From Muraenolepis orangiensis (taxonomy: Eukaryota; Chordata; Actinopteri; Gadiformes; Muraenolepididae): a stretch of 64,000 bases of DNA. The stretch spans positions 1 through 64,000 of the forward strand of contig JANIIK010000697.1 of assembly GCA_027704905.1 (NCBI GenBank), given 5' to 3'. This document shows positions 22,933 through 34,512 of the stretch, piece after piece. The translations under genes and the position numbers were made by a program. Position 1 is the first letter of the stretch. Each line of letters starts with the position of its first letter. The notes under the pieces were generated by a model that saw only the letters and a program-made list of their open reading frames with translations, had not been told where the DNA came from and did not search any database.

Positions 22933-23042
22933 TTTTCATCTCACCTGCAGCCAGGGGTGTCCCAGGGCCTTCCCAGGGCCTTCCCCACACTGAACCTCCT
23001 CCTTCCGGACACCTGGAGCAGTTTCTGATCAGACTCACCGTT

Positions 23043-23063
23043 GGGGGGGGGGGGGGGGGGGGG
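23043..23063. repeat. Poly-G run (21 G)
   Basis: An uninterrupted G run, expected to be length-unstable or a sequencing weak point. Confidence 0.9.
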
Positions 23064-23129
23064 ACAAGAGAGAGACCAAAAGGAAGGAAGAGTTTAGGCA
23101 TTTACGCATACACCTTGCATACACCAGCT

Positions 23130-23280
23130 CCACCCCATGGGGGGCGGGGCCTTTTGCTCAGCTGCGCCCCGCCTGTGGAATGGCCTTCCTCATCATCTAA
23201 GGGGAACCTCAGACCCTGGACTCTTTTAAGACCTAAAAAAACCTTTTTATTTAGGAAGGCCTTTTCATGTTAAAACTAGT
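23130..23280 (+). mobile_element. LINE ORF2 C-terminal remnant
   Basis: The frame AFCSAAPRLWNGLPHHLRG matches the conserved 'APRLWN-LP--LR' end of L2/CR1-type LINE proteins. A stop follows shortly, then ...DLKKPFYLGR. Confidence 0.6.
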
Positions 23281-23294
23281 GTTCACTATTGTTA

Positions 23295-23320
23295 GGGGCG
23301 GCAGTAGCTCAGTCTGTTAA
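23295..23320 (+). mobile_element. SINE head fragment
   Basis: Only GGGGCGGCAGTAGCTCAGTC and a few bases remain before the sequence switches to the unit sequence found at 8063 in U1. Confidence 0.5.
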
Positions 23321-24309
23321 ATAAAACCAGTGTTTTGTGTGTTCTGCATGTCTGCGCCTTCCGTGCACTCTGTTCGTGCAGACGACACAGAGCATGTGGT
23401 TTCTGTGGTCAAGGCCTTCTCCAGACTTCCACGTAGCAAAGACCCCTCTGACACTGTTGACAGGATGTCGACATGGTTTCCCGTGTTGTTATGAAGATAT
23501 AGATAGATAGATACAGTATATATATATATAGTTGTATACATACACAGTATATATATATATATATATATCGATTTAGAAATAATAGCTACATGAAAGTATA
23601 AACACATTTTAAACTGTTTTAAATGGACAACAAACCAAAAATCAAGAAAATGTAGGTTTTGAGGGGGGAAGGGATTCATTCATTGTTTTTACATTTTTTG
23701 TAGAAAGCACTATTGTAAGTCGCTTTGGACAAACACGTCTGCTAAATGACTGATGTAACGCAATGGACTATATAGAAAATAAATATGTATTATTATTATT
23801 ATCATTATTTTTATCATTATTATATTATTATGCATTTAAGTCGATTCATATATACATTTAAAAAGAGGGAAAGGGGTGAGTTCTGGAGATCAGATCTGGA
23901 GTGCAATGAAGTTGAGAAGAATTGGAGAAGGAAACATAATTCTGCCTACAAAATGTCAGGGCATCTCTGACAAAATACTGCCACTGCTTCTTCGTGAGAT
24001 GAAGCAGATGATGAAGATGAAAACCGGAATGGCTTTTCCTCGAGAAGCAATAAGTAGATATTGCACTAAAGCACGATTGTAGGAACACTTGTGGACTTCA
24101 TTCCTGTAGTGTCTTGGCCACTCCCATAGTAAACATCTAGCCTTTGTCCTAATGAACAGCGACAATATGGATGACTTCTGAGCCCACGGCACATTTTCAT
24201 GAAAAGTGACTGTATGACAAAAACAACCATTTTCCCTATACGTACATTTAGTAGTCACCCTTGAATACTCACAGCTCCGATACTGACGGAAAAATCCATA
24301 CAATCACCT

Positions 24310-24311
<2 letters not shown>
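23321..24311. other. 5' flank of NITR-1
   Basis: Homologous to U4 56543-57371. Carries GATA/TA microsatellites (about 23498-23570), a GTAAGTCGCTTTGGACAAA tail (23717) and a TTATTA run (about 23788-23830). No gene seen. Confidence 0.5.
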
Positions 24312-24340
<29 letters not shown>

Positions 24341-24341
24341 T
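24312..24341. repeat. (AC)n microsatellite
   Basis: About 14 AC units, 150 bp upstream of the NITR-1 leader. Longer in U4 (57372-57432). Confidence 0.9.
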
Positions 24342-24355
24342 TATTTTAACCTGCA

Positions 24356-24498
24356 GAAACAGAAACTGTTGATGCTGATTTGGTCATCACTGGTAGCACA
24401 GATTGTTTGAGCCAATCACAAACAGCCTCAAAGATCTCTCAGGGGTTGGATTCCAGTCAATAAGATCGATTCGACATCCAGATTGAACGGCTTCAGAC
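24356..24498 (+). promoter_or_regulatory. NITR-1 promoter with ISRE-type site and CCAAT box
   Basis: GAAACAGAAACT at 24356-24367 fits the interferon-stimulated response element core (GAAANNGAAA). CCAAT lies at 24412-24416. The start codon is 143 bp from the ISRE. The motif match is clear; function is inferred. Confidence 0.45.
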
Positions 24499-26028
24499 AT
24501 GACCACCTACTGCATCTTGGCTTTCCTATTCAGTGGAACAGGTAGGGACGATTTCATATTTTTTCCTAGTTTTTAAGAAAAATAGTCGTTGATGTGCCAA
24601 AACTACTAAAATGTCCATCATTGTATCTACTCTACTTATCTGTAAATCACGATGCAGCCCAGGTGCAAACTACCGAAAGGGACATCGTTCAAGAGAAGAT
24701 CATCACAGCCAGCGTTGGAGACAATGCAACTTTCCCATGCTTGTACGAGAAATCGGATGCAATGTACATTTACTGGTACCGGCAAAAACTAGGAGACAGA
24801 CCTTGCGTCATATCGTCCACCACGGCATATGAAACCACATATAAACTGCACAATGAGTTTCAGGACGATTCTCGCTTTTCGGTACAAATCCATCCAGGTG
24901 TGAACAGCCTTACGATCCGGCATCTTCGCCTCTCAGACTCGGCCGCATATTACTGTGGGAGGTCCGATTTATCGATCTCTCAAGTTATTAACTACGAACG
25001 CGGCTCCTTCCTTCACGTCAAGGGGTCGGAGGTGGCAAAACGAGCGGTCGTCCGCCAGGGACCCGCACATGTGCTGTTGCCGGGCAATGCCGTGAATTTG
25101 AGTTGCGAGGTCCACGTCGCCGAGCTGTGTTCAGGAAAGCACAGCTTCTACTGGTACAGGCCCAGCGGATCTCGACCCTCGCTCCTTTACGCCCATGCCG
25201 ACCCCGACCTGTGCAATAGCCACCCCGGGGTTGGACCTCCACCAGCCCTGAAGAGCTGCACGTTTCACCTGCCGATGGCCAACCTCCGCACCGAGGACGC
25301 CGGGACCTACTATTGTGTTCTGAGCTTGTGCGGGGAGATGCTGTTCGGAAACGGGACAGCGGTGGAAATTGTCGGTAGGTCTTTGCAGCTTTTTTTGCAG
25401 CCGCGTTGCATCTTTGCAACGCGACAGACTATTAGGTAGGTACCGTACTATTGTCTTACGGGTTCTCCTGTGCTGCATCTTCAAACAGATCTGTGCCACG
25501 ACCCTCTGGTGATGTACATACTGGGGCCAGCATTGGCAGTCACCCTCATCCTGCTGTTCATTTTGACCTGCCTGTACGTCTCCAGAAAGAGATGCCCCTG
25601 TCGCTGTAGAGGTATGCAAAAACAAATGCGAAAAATCCATTTTTTCATCGTATTGGTGCTCAAAACACTTGTTTAACTCACAGGGGAGGTTACAGAACCA
25701 AGAGGCTGTGTTGTTGCCATGGAAACGGTAAGCATCTTTAAAACATATATATAAAACATTGAAATCCTACTAAAATGTTAATAATATAACATATAATACA
25801 ATCATAATATAATGTGGCTTTATAGAATGTTTTTTTCGTTTTTGTTACTCTCTTTGTGCCACGACGATTACTGATTAGCGTGGCCCTGAGGTGGACAATC
25901 TCCTGTACGTCGCTGTGAGTGCGAGGAAGAGCCGGCGTAGAGGCGGCGCGAGGAAGAGCCGGCGTAGAGGCGGCGGAGGCAGCGCGGAGCCTGAGTGCTT
26001 CTACTCCGCGGTTGCGGCGCGCCACTGA
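24499..26028 (+). CDS. Novel immune-type receptor, inhibitory type (NITR-1)
   Basis: Complete split gene: 24499-24541 (leader), 24658-25374 (V and I domains in one exon), 25489-25611 (membrane), 25684-25727, 25879-26028. Phases close exactly: 1077 nt, 358 aa. V domain: C42, W54, YYC at 112-114, J-like GSFLHVKG. I domain: six cysteines (164, 172, 200, 215, 234, 239), WYR, YYC and FGNGT, diagnostic of NITRs. The membrane helix (about 263-285) has no charged residue. A cysteine-rich juxtamembrane stretch (C289, C291, C293) may be acylated. The tail has a canonical ITIM, LLYVAV (Y319), and an ITIM-like CFYSAV (Y351), so recruitment of SH2-domain phosphatases is expected. A nine-residue block ARKSRRRGG is duplicated between the two tyrosines. 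NITRs are fish lymphocyte surface receptors, and some recognise allogeneic cells. This one is predicted to be inhibitory. Confidence 0.88.
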
Positions 26029-27786
26029 GGACCGCCGGGCGCTGAGCTGGCCGGTGATAGAGATCACCTTTGATGGCATGCATGCCAGAGAAACCACTAG
26101 CAAAACTAACGTTTTTTAGCTCAACAATCTTTGAGTTCACAAAGATGTGTTTGTTTTTTGGGGCGGGTGTGTGTGTGTTCAGACTGAGCAAGGTACCGCA
26201 CCACACATCAGCTGTCCTGTTTGTTTTGATAGGCTCTAGTGAGCCGTGAGCACATAAGACCCATGTCCAAAGGACAGGAAATGGAAAAAAAAAGATATAT
26301 CACAGAAACTCCCCAGAGGCCGATTCGCGGGTCACCCCCAGGCACCATACAAAAACATGCACCATGCTTAGTGTGGGTAAGCAGAGCTGTATTACCACAG
26401 CAGCACCGTTTCCTGTGTCAAGTTTCCACTTGACACAGGAAACTCTGGCCCACACCTTCAACTGTACTTTCTTATAATCCAACAATAGGCCAGATGTTTG
26501 TCAGTTGCGATGGAAAGTGTTGCCTGCTTCCTGCTGTTTCAAAAACAATAAGCATATTTGTATTTTTTTAATGCGCAAATAAATCATTTCTTGCTGCTCT
26601 ATACCATGGTTTCTTTGTCTTACTATTAGGGTAATTAGCATATGATGTATAAAACAGCTTATGATTGCATGTTTGGGTCCCATCTGTATGATCTGTATTC
26701 TGTTGAAAGCTGGGATAACGAACAAGTGATGTAATCGTCTGTGTGAAACTTTCAACTGAACGCTTCTTTGTGTCTGCTGGTCAGTTAATTCCAGGGGTCT
26801 ATTGTATTATTGTAAGTCGCTTTGGATAAAAGCATCTGCTAAATGACTGCAATGTAATGTAAACTCTGTGGTCTACACACCACATAGATTGACCTGAACA
26901 TCTTCCTGAACAGTAGCACACTGGCACTTGGCAACCGAGGTACAACCGGGGGAACAAAAAATGGTTAAGACCTTTTAACTTGCATCCATCAGATACAGCA
27001 GCCGGCCAAACATCCTGAATACTTTGCATTTCCTGACAGAGTGATTACAAAACAATGTCCATGTCCAAGAGCCATGGGTCGATTATCCATGGGCCATAGT
27101 GCTCCTCATCCACGCACAGTAGTACATGCACAGCCAGAAGGACACCTGAACATCCGAAGGCAAGGCAAGGCATGCGTGTCTTGAACATGATACCAGAAGT
27201 GGTTTTTGGTTTTGTTGACGTTGATCAGAGTACATGGAAACATGTGTTTCACAGAAACAACCTGAGCACCGTAGCACAGGAGGAAATGTACCCACGGTTT
27301 CACTACCTTTGATGCAAGCCAATAGGATACTCTGGTTGTTCACAGTTTGAGGGGGGGGCTGTACAACTAGCAAGCCAGTATGATGTTAGGGGCTTCACTC
27401 ACCATCATACACAAACCAAGATCACTGTGCATTTTAAACAATGTTCAGTTACTTTTCTTACCTCCATGCCATCTCGATACTTCAAGGTCTTCGAGTCCTT
27501 GCTTCAAAAATCAAATGTGTATAAATATCCATAGTCTTGAAGACCAGTAAAGAACGACAAGACAGCTGGCAGCCCCTAGAATAAGCATGTTTTGTGGAGG
27601 CCCCAAAGATCAAAGAGCCTGACCGTAACCAAACCACAATGCAAACCCAGAGTGTGGTTTTATTGTCATCTTCTAGATGTGATCTTTTGAAGGACTCCCC
27701 ATTTACTGAACAGTCCATATTGTTGTGTTGCTTATGGCCAGCACTGGACTAAAATCTAAATCTAAATCTAGAGGCTTGAATCCCTC
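26029..27786. other. 3' flank of NITR-1, no gene seen
   Basis: Conserved with U1 8390-9600 from about 26330 on. Contains a GTAAGTCGCTTTGGATAAA tail (26814). Open frames on either strand have no family resemblance. Confidence 0.5.
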
Positions 27787-27841
27787 TTAATTGGTCACTT
27801 GTACACACAGTGAAATCAGTTTCTCTGCATTTAACCATCCT
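27787..27841 (-). mobile_element. SINE 3' tail fragment
   Basis: Reverse complement of the SINE tail only (ACAGTGAAATCAGTTTCTCT...). The remainder is deleted relative to U1 9605-9757. Confidence 0.6.
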
Positions 27842-28099
27842 ATGTAAAACTGCGAATCCATTTACGTTTAAGGCATGTTGTGTTGCGCTATGTTTAAAAC
27901 CCCACTTCTGCTGCTAGAGACGATTTCCATTTTCAAGTGTCGCAGTGTATTTGTTTTTAGGGGACAAGTGATCCGTGTTGCCTAAATAAGACATGAACAC
28001 TTGACCAGATCCAGCCAATCTAAAGACACGCTGGTGTCTGAAGAGAGCGGCTGAAAAGAGGTTGCATTATTTCCATTGAACAGATATTTTCACACCAAG
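27842..28099. other. Upstream block of second NITR
   Basis: Conserved with U1 10590-10844. Contains CTGCTGCTAGAGACGATTTC and ACACGCTGGTGTCTGAAGAG. A probable former promoter without a recognisable core element. Confidence 0.35.
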
Positions 28100-29202
28100 A
28101 TGTCTCTGATGTTACATTTCACCCTGATGCTACTTTTTTTCTCTTTTTTTTAAATGTATCTTGCAATTTCGTTTTTTGACTGTTTACTACACGTTCACTT
28201 CAGTTTAAAATTGTATTGCATTTGGATCATGTGTATTCATGTGTAACATTAAATTAGACTTTAACTTCAGTGTCATTCTATTTATTTTATTTTAATTGTA
28301 ATTTAATAATCAAATTAATCATGGTCATTTTTATTAATATGTTTTATTTTCATAGAATGACACTTTTTGGGGAAATTGTGATAATATTTTTTATTTTTAT
28401 TTAATTACAATTTACAATTTAATCATTCATTTAAATTAACTTATATTCTTTCCCACTGTAGATTATGGGGAGGCTTTAAAACTACTCTCACCTGGTTCCC
28501 AGAAGGACGGCCTGATATCACGCAGTATCGGGGAGAATGTAACGTTTCAATGCCTTTTGGAAGAAAACAAAGTCAAGTTTTACCTGTACTGGCAGATGCT
28601 AGGACGGAGTCCACAGATGATATCGTACTACCTGAAGTCCAGCAACACATGCTATTATAATAAGGAATTTGGAAAAAGATGGGCCTGTTCCTGGTGAGCT
28701 AATCTCTGATCTACAGTTCTCGGACTCGGGCAGTTATTTCTGCACGAGCACCCAGAATTCACCTTCTCCGAGGGTCTTTACCTCAGCGTGCAGACAGCGG
28801 GGTCCATCCAGAGGGTCCCCGACGGCCAGGCGCTCTGACCGTGAGCTGCGTGGTTCAGGATGCCACCGACTGCCACCGCCGTGGCGAGGGGGAGCCGAGG
28901 GTGTTCTGGTTCCGGGGTGCAACGGAATCCCGGCCCGGGGGCGCCGGGGTCGGGAACCGTCAGTGCGAGGGGGACCCAGAGAATCACACCAGGTGAGCGC
29001 AAGTGAGTACTTCAGCGGAGTCGGTATAAACTTTGGTGGTCCTCGGTCCGTGTCGGTGTCACAGCGTTCCCTTGCTACCCTTGGTTTCCCCCAGGGGGGA
29101 GAGGAAGAGGCAGACGGCCTCCATTACGCCGCCATTCAGATAAAGAAGGCCGGGAGGCAACATGCGTGTTGTTTTTTTCCGCCACACCCGGGGAGGATCT
29201 GA
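28100..29202 (+). pseudogene. NITR pseudogene with surviving ITIM exon (U2)
   Basis: The leader ATG at 28100 (MSLMLHFTL) has lost its donor. The exon from 28462 opens as a good V domain (IGENVTFQC, YLYWQMLGRSPQMISYY), but a frameshift brings a stop after KRWACSW at about 28696. The V end (DSGSYFC) is in another frame. A further 19-nt deletion shifts the I domain, which breaks off at DPENHTR where it now adjoins a GTGAGC donor-like site. The rest of the I domain and the membrane exon are gone. An exon after TTTCCCCCAG at 29095 reads GGEEEADGLHYAAIQIKKAG, holding a perfect ITIM (LHYAAI). The gene cannot make a receptor but shows what the tail of the second NITR once was. Confidence 0.75.
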
Positions 29203-30321
29203 TGATGTGATTACATTTTACAATTAAGACTTCGGAGTTTCCTCTTCAAAACTCCGGTGGTCGGTAAATTGTTACATTTTAAAAGTGATTTTTCCATTTT
29301 TCGGCCTTAAATCACCGTTATATTGCACTATTTGGTGTAGTGTACTGCATTGAAACATGGTCCTACTCTGTGAACCCTAGCTGCAGTGCTTCAACAAAAG
29401 ATACACATCTTTCGGGCCAAACCTGTGCAAGCCGTTTCCTGTGGTGTGTTAACAGGAAGCTACCGCCACATCCCGCCTCAAGAGACTCTCTCTCTTTTGC
29501 TTCACTGTCTTAGTGATGTTCTATAATTATAATGGACACACACATATTGATATTTTTTATATCATAAATCATATATTCATATATCATTTGCTGGTAACGG
29601 ACGTAAAACGGAGAACTATGACATGCAATGTGATAGTCTGTTTGGGAGGAGCCTATGACCACGGGTAAACGCTAGTTGGTAAATGGACATCATTTATAAA
29701 GCTCTTTTCTAACCAGTGCAGCATCTCAAAGCGCTTTACAAGTCAAGCCTCAGACTCACCCATTCATACACCGACGGTGGAGTCAGCCATGCAAGGCGCC
29801 CACCAGCAAGTCGGGAGCAGTTAGGGTTAGGGTGTGTTGCTCAGGGACACCTCGACACTCGGCTAGGAGGAGCCTGTAGCAGATTATGCTGCCATTAGCC
29901 ATTAAAATGGCTGATTGAGGGCTCCTCACGGAAACGAGGACACAGGGTGATGAGGAATCCGGTTAACTGAGTTTGAATCATGGTGAACAGAGCAGATGGT
30001 AGATGCTAGAGCTCTCTCCTCGAGTGTGTGTGTGGTGGCTGGTTTAACCTGTGGGCTTTAATTAACAATGACCCACAGGTGTGCAGCCTCACCATTCAAT
30101 CAATCCAATTCAGGGTAGGTGAAGCTGCTTAAACCAGCCACCAACCACACACACACTCCACAGTTAATCAGAACGCTTTATTGTCGTTGCAGTACAACAG
30201 AATTGTTTACTTTGAATACGCTTTGAAGCTGATCTGAATCGGCCTTGAATCGACTTCTCATCCTCCAAAATATGTGTTAAAATAATGCACACTTTAAATG
30301 TAACTTTAACTCTCACCTTTA
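29203..30321. other. Intergenic with dispersed fish repeat
   Basis: The repeat seen at 13880 in U1 occupies about 29670-29880 in a longer form (through GACACCTCGACACTCGGCTA). No gene. Confidence 0.5.
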
Positions 30322-30535
30322 GGGCGGCAGTAGCTCAGTCTGTCGGAACATGGCTTGGGAACAAAGTCCCTGAAACACCTGGGCTCTGCCGAGGTGCCTT
30401 TGAGCAAGGCACCAGACCCCTACACTGCTCCCCGGGCGCTGTATATCAAATTACTGCCGACTGCTCTTAATACTAGGATGGGTTAAATAAAGAGAAACTA
30501 ATTTCACTGTGTGTATGTGACCAATAAAAAAGGAT
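30322..30535 (+). mobile_element. tRNA-derived SINE (U2, last copy)
   Basis: Same insertion as 14345-14560, including the missing piece around box B. Confidence 0.8.
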
Positions 30536-31084
30536 TCAATCTTCCAGATTTAGATTTTAAATCATTTAACTTTTTCCCAGCTTGGATCTGACAAGACAAA
30601 GCGGGGATATTAAAAATCACACACCCATGTATCTAAAATGGAAGTCACAGACGGTGAAGACTGTGCTATTTTCATCCAGTCACCTCTGCTGGGAAGAAAA
30701 AACACTCTGTGCTCCTCCTTATTCTCAGAGGGGTAGCGGTAGCAGTTTCATGTTCATTGGCCCCCAGGCAGACCATAGACTAGGCCTTACAAAACAATGA
30801 TATGCAGATGCTGCTGCTGTTAAGAATGCCAGCCACAGGTGCCGAAGACCTCCCGAGAAGCAAGTCCTCGAGCGGCAAGAAGAGGGCTCAGGGCATCGTC
30901 CTCAGGGCATTGTCCTCAGGGACTCCTCAGACAGGCGGAGTGCAGACACTGGGGTTTCAAAGCCCAGGACCTTTTCTGCTGGCAGTCCAACACCCTAACC
31001 CCGCTACAATACCCTGCCTTTCCCTCGGGTCTGTGTGCATGCTGTGCATTTTAACGTTTGGTTTGTTTTGTTGTCACTTCGTGT
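30536..31084. other. Unit 3' end, no gene seen
   Basis: Contains a short repeat of CAGGGCATCGTCCTCAGGG (about 30890), expanded to four copies in U4 (62971-63030). No coding evidence. Confidence 0.45.
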
Positions 31085-31400
31085 AACAGTGAGTGTCACA
31101 CACTGGGTTGGAACTCACGACCCCCCTGGCATTAGAGGCAGATGCTCTATCAAAGGGCAGCTAAAACCCACACGCTCTCTAGCTACATCACTAGAACGTC
31201 TTTTTGGTGTCGGTGGGGTTTACTCACTGCACAGCACTGCTGGCGGGCATCCATTACCCATATCCATCAATGACCATGGATTTAAACTCAGTGCCAATGT
31301 GCCAAAGCTTCTGTTTCTGGAGCAGAACACACAGTGCACTCATGTGTGTAGAGAAGTGGGGGGAAAGTCATTGACCAGAAGGTTAAGGGCCAAGATTGCA
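31085..31400 (-). repeat. Unit junction block (U2/U3)
   Basis: Minus-strand tRNA-like trace (TGGAACTCACGACCCCCCTG) in a version closer to 63195 than to the blocks opening U1, U2 and U4. Confidence 0.55.
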
Positions 31401-31730
31401 TGAATGAATCATGGTAAATGGATATCGTCATTCAATAATATCCACAGTTGCGCGTTCAAAGTTGTCCGAAAATCCCGCTTGCTGGAGGAACATAGGTCAG
31501 ACAGTTCGGTCGCTGTGATTTCGCTCGAGGCACAAACTGGTGAAAATTTGGGTCTTCCTCATTCAGATATGTCCACATTTTAAACATTGTATGTACATAC
31601 GTATGTAAACATATTATAATAAAATATAATCTATGCATCTGAGTCCAATTAAAGATTGTTGGTGTGCTGGTCAAATGTGTCCATTACTCGTTCAGTTGAT
31701 CAAATATTTACCACGTAAAGCTTGGGAAGT

Positions 31731-31862
31731 GGGTGGCACTAGCTCAGTCAGTTGGGACTTGGCTTGGGAACCGGAAGATTGCCGGTTCAAGTCCCCCAAA
31801 ACACCTGGGCACTGCCCAGATGCCCATAAGCAGGGCACCAGACCCCTACACTGCTCGCTGGA
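31731..31862 (+). mobile_element. SINE 5' part, interrupted by LINE (U3)
   Basis: The head with box A and box B (GCCGGTTCAAGTCCCCC) stops at CTGCTCGCTGGA, where an L2-like LINE begins. The remainder is at 33006-33115. Confidence 0.8.
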
Positions 31863-33005
31863 TTCAATACAAGATACAAGATTTTTATTTGCCATTTGTA
31901 ACTAAGTACATAGGAACGCTTACTCCCCATTCCCTCCCGCAGTATAAATCTTAAAAACAACACCATAATGTACAATAAAATAAACAAAAAAAGAACAGCA
32001 AAATGACTTCAATGATATGTACATGTTTTTTAGTTTTTTTAGTTTTTTTACAAAAATGATTCAACATTTTTAAAGTGCCAGTAGTGCAGCAGCATCGTGA
32101 ATACAGTGCAGTACAGTGCAGTAACTGTGATGAGTCCAGAGAGTCCAGCAAAGTATGTAAGTGTAATGGTAATGACTATGTTATGAAAGTGAAAGTGGCA
32201 GCACTCCTAGCAGTTCAGTCGGCGCACTGCCTGTGCATAAAAACTGTCCTTAAACCTGGTAGTACTTGTTGTATGGATGCTGCGCAACCGTCGACCAGAC
32301 GGTAGGGGGGGAAAGAGATGGTGCCCAGGGTGGTTGCAGTCCTTTATGATGGACATGGCCTTCTTCCGATATCTGGTCCTAAGGATCTCCTCAATGCATG
32401 AAAGTGCATACCCGATGATCTTCTCTGCTGTCCTCACAACCCTCTGGATGGCTTCCTAGTCCCGTGCGACAGAGACATCACCCATCAGGACGCACTCTAC
32501 GGCGCCACAGTAGAAGTTCACTAGCCACATCTGGCCGCCTATGCAGTTTTTTCTGAGGCACCGCAGAGCATAGAGGCACTGGTGTGCCTTCTTCAGCATG
32601 ACCTCCGTGTTGTGTTTCGGAAAGCAGCTGACGACTTGCACCGGTGTCCCGTCCAGGCTGATGGGGAAGTGGGTGCCCCAGTGGTTCCTGAAGTCCACGA
32701 TGAGCTCCTTGGTCTTGCTGACATTCAGTGCGAGGCTGTTGTTCTCACACCATCGCGTCAGCCAGACAACCTCATCTCTGTACTCTGTCTCATCTCCCTC
32801 GCTTATCAAGCTGATGACTGTGGTGTCTTCTGAAAACTCGATAATCTGATTATTTCTGTGCGTGGCAGTACAGTCATGTGTGTACAGCGAGTAAAGCCGG
32901 GGACTGAGGCAGCAGCCTTGGGGTGCTCAGGTGTTGAGGACCAGAGTGGATGAGATGTTGTTCCCAATCTTCACCACTTGATATATACTGTATATATATA
33001 TATAT
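31863..33005 (-). mobile_element. L2-like LINE inserted in a SINE (U3)
   Basis: A 5'-truncated LINE on the minus strand. The frame 32456-32809 encodes part of the reverse transcriptase (DEVVWLTRWCENNSLALNVS, TKELIVDFRNHWG, then ALRCLRKNC). It matches the post-YADD region of L2/Rex-type enzymes from memory and is broken by a short deletion after VVSCFPKH. The 3' end has tail repeats (AATAAAAATCTTGTATCTTG read on the minus strand) next to the SINE. The SINE is uninterrupted in U1, U2 and U4, so the insertion followed unit duplication. A TA microsatellite (about 32980-33005) lies at the 5' edge. Confidence 0.75.
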
Positions 33006-33115
33006 GGGTGCTGTATATACAATAGCTGCCCACTGCTCCTAATACTAGGATGGGTTAAATGTAGAGAAACTCATTTCACTGTGTGTACATGTGACCAATA
33101 AAGAGGACTCAATCC
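33006..33115 (+). mobile_element. SINE 3' part (U3)
   Basis: Continues the interrupted SINE from GGGTGCTGTATATACAATAG through the common 3' block and AATAAA. Confidence 0.8.
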
Positions 33116-33139
33116 TCCAAATTTAGATTTTAAAAGTGC

Positions 33140-33330
33140 AAACATTGGGTTAACACCTCTGGCTGCAACTGAACGATCATTTGAAGATGTGACAATAAAA
33201 ATCTTCAGTGGAAGCTCTGGTTTGATGCAACATGAGATAAAAGTGCCATGGCAACCAGTCAGCCCGCCTCTTTGCATGAAGACCACGTACTTCATCTGAG
33301 TTAACACCAGACGGACTAACAGAAGAGACA
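33140..33330 (+). promoter_or_regulatory. Conserved promoter block of V-only gene (U3)
   Basis: X-box-like site at 33243-33255 and octamer-like CTTTGCAT at 33270-33277, as in the other units. Confidence 0.4.
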
Positions 33331-34474
33331 ATGATGGTGCTGGTGTTGACAAGATATTTACTTCTGAGCTCCTTAAGTAAGTACTGTCATCATGTTAACA
33401 CTCACTGTCTTAAGAACTTCACTTCCAACAATAGTTTGTATAATGAAAGATTGTTGATTTATTTTGTTTCTTACTCATCCGTTTTCAGCTTGGCTTGTCG
33501 TCTCGCTCCCTGAATATTGGATCATGAAGGTAGAACCGATGGCTAATGTCACCTTGTCCTGTACCAATGTGTCCAGCCGTGCAACAATGGCTTTATGGAT
33601 GAGAGCAGCTAACACATCCAAGCCCATTGTCCTCTCATCTGTGTTTGGAACTGATTCTACAGGGATATACAGTTATGGTTTCCCACGGAGTAGATTTATA
33701 ACAGAAGTCAGTATCTCTTTCATCAATCTTACAATACTGCAACTGAATTCATCGGACTCTGGCTGGTATTTTTGCATGTTCTACAACACGGACGAGACAT
33801 TTATTGTCACTTCAACATTGTTAATGGTTCATGGTAAGATTAATTATTTCTCTCATTATTACAATCACTTTGAAATTGAATCCGGTATTTGATTTTTACG
33901 GTGTAATATGTTTGTCTATTTCAAAGGAAATGATGGAAATCACGAAGACGACGACACAAACTCTAAAAGTAAACAATAATAGTTGTATTATTATTTGTCA
34001 CTTTGTATAGAGTAAGGTAACGTTGTATATGCCGCCACCAGATAAGACTTTTATAAGAAATAATCATGTTAATTAAATGCATGTTAGCTTGAATTACATC
34101 AAGCCACATAGCGCAGGCGTCTTTGAACGCAACTTTCAAAAAACACTTTTGACAAAAAAACACTGTTTAATTTACAGCTTGTTTTTGCATAAGCTCATGG
34201 TTCACATTCGACCCTACGTGTAGCTTTTGTTGAATTACATTATTTTGTTATGTCTAAATTCTCATGAATTACATAATAATTACATAAGATTTACAATAAA
34301 TAGTGGGGATATTAGGCTTTTAGGCTTATTGTCTTTTGCATCATTAAGTGTACAATTGACCTATTTTATAGCCTAACAATTATGCTTCTCGTATATAGTT
34401 ATAGTATGCTTTTGGTTCCTGAATATATACTGTTTTGCATACGATAAGAATGAAAGAAAACAAAATACTCAATG

Positions 34475-34512
<38 letters not shown>

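Noticed and set aside
22751..23273. Frames of 116-151 aa on both strands rich in His-Thr or Cys-Val
   Set aside because: They are translations of the (GT)n microsatellite and the poly-G run.
25018..25640. Long minus-strand open frames opposite NITR-1 (and 58158-58609 opposite NITR-2)
   Set aside because: They mirror the GC-rich V/I exon, have no family resemblance and no splice context. They are shadows of the sense gene.
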